DNA of 20,901 nucleotides. Origin: Heterobasidion occidentale (lineage: Eukaryota > Basidiomycota > Agaricomycetes > Russulales > Bondarzewiaceae). The position numbers and the translations under genes were made by a program. The stretch lies in the NCBI GenBank assembly GCA_039111635.1, contig JBCAQO010000141.1, positions 1 to 20,901 of the forward strand, written 5' to 3'. The number at the start of each line of letters is the position of its first letter. Within the stretch, counting starts at the first letter, position 1. The notes beneath the pieces were generated by a model. That model was not told the origin of the DNA. It searched no databases and saw only the letters and a list, made by a program, of their open reading frames with translations. Shown piece after piece: positions 18,456 to 20,901 of this stretch.

Positions 18456-19237
18456 TCACAAAACCATCAGCGCCCCGGCAACGGCGCCCAGCATTCCCAC
18501 TAAAGCACTGATGAGACCTCCTTTCCCTATTTCGACCTTGATGCCTGCTGATCCTGAAGCGGAGGCTGAGGCTGAGCGGGAAGCCGATGCACTGGCACTC
18601 GCCGCGCTTGAGAGCGAGCTCCGGATCGATGAGCCTACCTGAGATGCCGAGGATGCGACAGAAGATGCAGCGTTAGATATTGAGGATACGGCAGAGGACA
18701 CAGCACTGGAGGCCGCGCTGCCCGTTAGGGTGGACGAAGATCCACTTTCGGAGGCTGCAGATCCAGACGAAGTCGGAGGTGAAGTTGCAGATGCGCCGCT
18801 AGAAGCTGAACCACTCGCTGAGATTCACAAGGTAACAGCGTGAGAAAGGACTTGGGCATGCAGAGATGAGGGGAAGCGAGGAGGACGCACCAGATCCACA
18901 CTGGGTCTGTTGGAGCTGGAGCGCGGCTTGTTGATCAGACGAAGAGCAGCTGGAGGTGAGGCACTGTGCAGCAGCAGATTGGAATGCCTGTGAGCTGCAG
19001 ACGCAGGATATGTCCGTGCTAAGGAGGTTTGAGAGTGGTCAGTGCATGAAGGGTTTACGGCGGCGTAAAGAATGCGACGCACAATGACGAGCAGGTTCCG
19101 CTGGACGATGCCTGAGTGAGGCAGGTGATAATGCATTGAGACAGGCCGGCGACGCCTGTCGGCACAGCAGAGCTACTCTGCGCCATTACATTCGTGGATG
19201 CAAGTACGACAAAGACGAGGGACTTGAGAATGAACAT
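18456..19237 (-). CDS. CFEM-domain GPI-anchored surface protein, three exons
   Basis: CFEM proteins are fungal cell-wall or membrane proteins; some bind haem, others act in adhesion or development. Exons 19083-19237, 18891-19018 and 18456-18817 (155+128+362 nt) join to 214 codons; introns are 64 and 73 nt with GTGCGT donors and TTAG/CTCAG acceptors. A signal peptide spans residues 1-19 (LVFVVLAS, cleavage near MAQ). The CFEM core is residues 35-92 with eight cysteines (35, 39, 49, 57, 59, 71, 76, 92) and the usual Asp (54) in FTDISCVC. Residues 94-190 are Ser/Ala-rich, probably O-glycosylated. The C-terminus is hydrophobic (ISALVGMLGAVAGALMVL) and ends at once, as in GPI-anchored proteins. 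Haem binding is possible but not shown. Splicing phases agree at each junction. Confidence 0.88.
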
Positions 19238-19667
19238 CGTGGTGGTGTGGAAGTCGGCGACGAAGAAAATGGAGATGTGGAACAATGAGGATGGGAGTAT
19301 TTATGGGCGCCAACATTTGTGGGGAAATGAATGACGTTCCGGACACCCACCTGCCTTTCGCATGATTTGCGCCTTTAAGAGACGATCAGATGAGCGTTTT
19401 GGTGCACGTGGGAATACCATCTATCCATTCCTGGACTGCTTGATGCAGAGAAAAATGAGATTCTGGTTAACGTGAACGTACCATCTTGATGTTTCGTTTG
19501 GCAGGCTACAGACTGGCTACAGCTAGTCTGCTAGTAGTGAATGAGTCCGAAGTCGACGAAAGACAAATGTCCGAAAACTTTTGATGACGTAGGCGAGGGC
19601 GGACGAACTCCCGCGTCCCACTGGCAGAGCAAGCACCGAGACTCGGACTCGTTATAGGACGTTAAAT
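19238..19667. other. Divergent intergenic region
   Basis: The CFEM gene reads left and the membrane-protein gene reads right, so this ~430 bp probably holds both promoters. A TATA-like box for the CFEM gene lies at 19298-19305. The minus frame at 19531-19713 has no recognisable content. Confidence 0.5.
19298..19305 (-). promoter_or_regulatory. TATA-like box of the CFEM gene
   Basis: CATAAATA on the minus strand lies about 61 nt upstream of the CFEM start codon, a usual distance for fungal TATA boxes. Confidence 0.45.
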
Positions 19668-20901
19668 ATGTCTGCCTCAATCTCAGAGGAATTGCCCCAG
19701 CAACAAAATTCAATCCTGATCACGAACCTTTTGCACCTCATCTTACCAATGTACCCTCTGCTCTAGAGCGCGCGACCCTCCGTCTTGAGTTCCCGCCGTC
19801 CTATGTCGTCGTAGGCGTCTACCGTCTCGCCACCGATAAATTGCTCTACATTCCCATCTGGAATAAATGCAAGCATGGATTTATCAGAGGACTTGCTGTG
19901 GGTGCGGGATGGGTAAGTTTACCAGTATCTCTTTCATGAGGACATGGACAGGGTCGTTCAATCACGACAGGCCGTGTTGACCTTTGGTCTGCAACGCAAA
20001 TTCGTCAAGCTTTTCCTCATCAAGTGTGTATTGTGATTGAAGCATCTTGGTCACTCACATTGAAATATCTCTAGCTCTCCGAGCGTCACTGGTCTGTCAC
20101 ACGACTCAATCATGGGCTTCAGGATGCCCTTCGACGTTCCAACATGTCTGCCCCTATCATCTGCCCCTCTGTCCCCAGCCTACGCCTTGCTGAACTTACC
20201 TCCCGACAGATGCGACGTTCTTTTTCCTTGCCTCGCAACTGACATTCATTCTTACCTTCTTCCTCTCCCGCAACCTCCGCATCGCGCGCCAACGTGCCTG
20301 GGACTTGACTATCGCCTCTCGTGGCAAGGGTCCCGATTTCTGGAGTCCGTACGTCGAAGAATGGGATGTTCCACCGGTTTTAGACAATAACAAGTGGGCC
20401 GGAAGGTGTGAAGGGATGGCTGTTGAGCTATACGGTCAAGCGAGGTGCGTAATCATTTTGATGCGGAGTCAAGGCGTAGGGGTTTACGCGGACTCGTGTG
20501 GGCAGTCATTCTGTTCCCGCTTCATGTAGTGCCTTTCGTTGGTATCTTTATATCTGCCTTCTTCAAGTCCATGGACACAGCTCGCTATCTTCACAGACCG
20601 GTCAGCGCTAACTTGGTCTTATCTTCTCAACGAAGATATGATCTTACCATGGCCCCTTTCCTTCTATTCAGTACTTCGAATCCAAGAAGATGACGCGTCA
20701 CCAGACGGCTCTCTTTGTGGCAGAGCGTAAGTGGGATTACCGCAGTTATTGTTCGTGTCTTGCGTATCTCTTTCTCATGTTTATCGACAATCGTCTACTT
20801 TTGGTCCATCAGTTTTTGTTCGGGCCGCTTTGCGAGACTATCCCAAGGTTACTCTTTCGGTTCGAATCGCATCTTTCAGCGATGTGGGCACGTCAGTATT
20901 A
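19668..20901 (+). CDS. Conserved fungal multi-pass membrane protein, partial at window end
   Basis: In order: NPDHEPFAPHLTNVPSALER, FPPSYVVVGVYRL, then a clean GTAAGT intron (19913-19970), VLTFGLQRKFVKLFLIK, SPSVTGLSHDSIMGFRMPFD, an intron at 20146-20209, FILTFFLSRNLRIARQRAWD, KGPDFWSPYVEEWDVPP, then GLVWAVILFPLHVVPFVGIF (membrane helix) and TARYLHRP, an intron at 20601-20671 and YFESKKMTRHQTALF with RKWDYR. The tail (ETIPRL, SAMWARQY) runs off the window. I recall similar conserved basidiomycete membrane proteins, perhaps EI24-like, but cannot name the function. Problems: the best ATG (19668) is out of frame with NPDHEPF; the 20025-20074 intron needs an odd donor; and the change at 20406-20440 needs a 35-nt intron or an indel. 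Either the start exon is missed or the gene is decaying. Confidence 0.6.

Overview
The window looks like chromosomal DNA of a filamentous basidiomycete, probably an Agaricomycete. The genes that can be read are split by short GT-AG introns of 45-132 nt. The recognisable products are fungal: a CFEM/GPI surface protein, a family-14 polysaccharide lyase, a relic of the PP4 regulatory subunit Psy2/SMEK, and a conserved multi-pass membrane protein. There is no operon structure, no Shine-Dalgarno spacing and no CRISPR array.

Layout. (1) 1-510 is a ~144-bp tandem repeat; each unit carries two GACGGC hairpins and an intron-like donor/branch-point/acceptor set. (2) 511-3225 has no gene I can support. 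(3) 3226-7740 is a GC-rich graveyard of minus-strand coding relics: a broken Psy2/SMEK copy (3226-4568), then two collinear copies of one block (about 4500-5990 and 6643-7740), each with a ~105-nt near-perfect hairpin. (4) 7850-10830 is almost all repeat: a GACTGTGT-rich patch, an array built of 20-bp modules, a 138-bp satellite built on the palindrome GTCTSAGAC, an AGGTN pentamer run and a decayed tail. (5) 10831-11809 is AT-richer and holds a tRNA-like pol III promoter, perhaps a SINE.

The right third is gene-bearing. On the minus strand are a three-exon Ala/Pro-rich coiled-coil protein (11810-13457), a KOW/Spt5-like C-terminal fragment (14553-15023), a small coiled-coil protein (15588-15995), a PL14 lyase gene (16433-17781) with an apparent 1-nt loss in a homopolymer, and a three-exon CFEM GPI-anchored protein (18456-19237). 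On the plus strand, a multi-exon membrane protein gene starts near 19668 and runs off the window end.

The genes do not form a pathway. The CFEM protein and the lyase both suit life at the fungal cell surface, but their closeness is not evidence of shared function. The most unusual signals are the two hairpins whose arms changed together between copies, the repeat units that mimic exon-intron structure, and the palindrome-dense satellite. Every function is assigned from reading protein motifs by eye; no database search was run.
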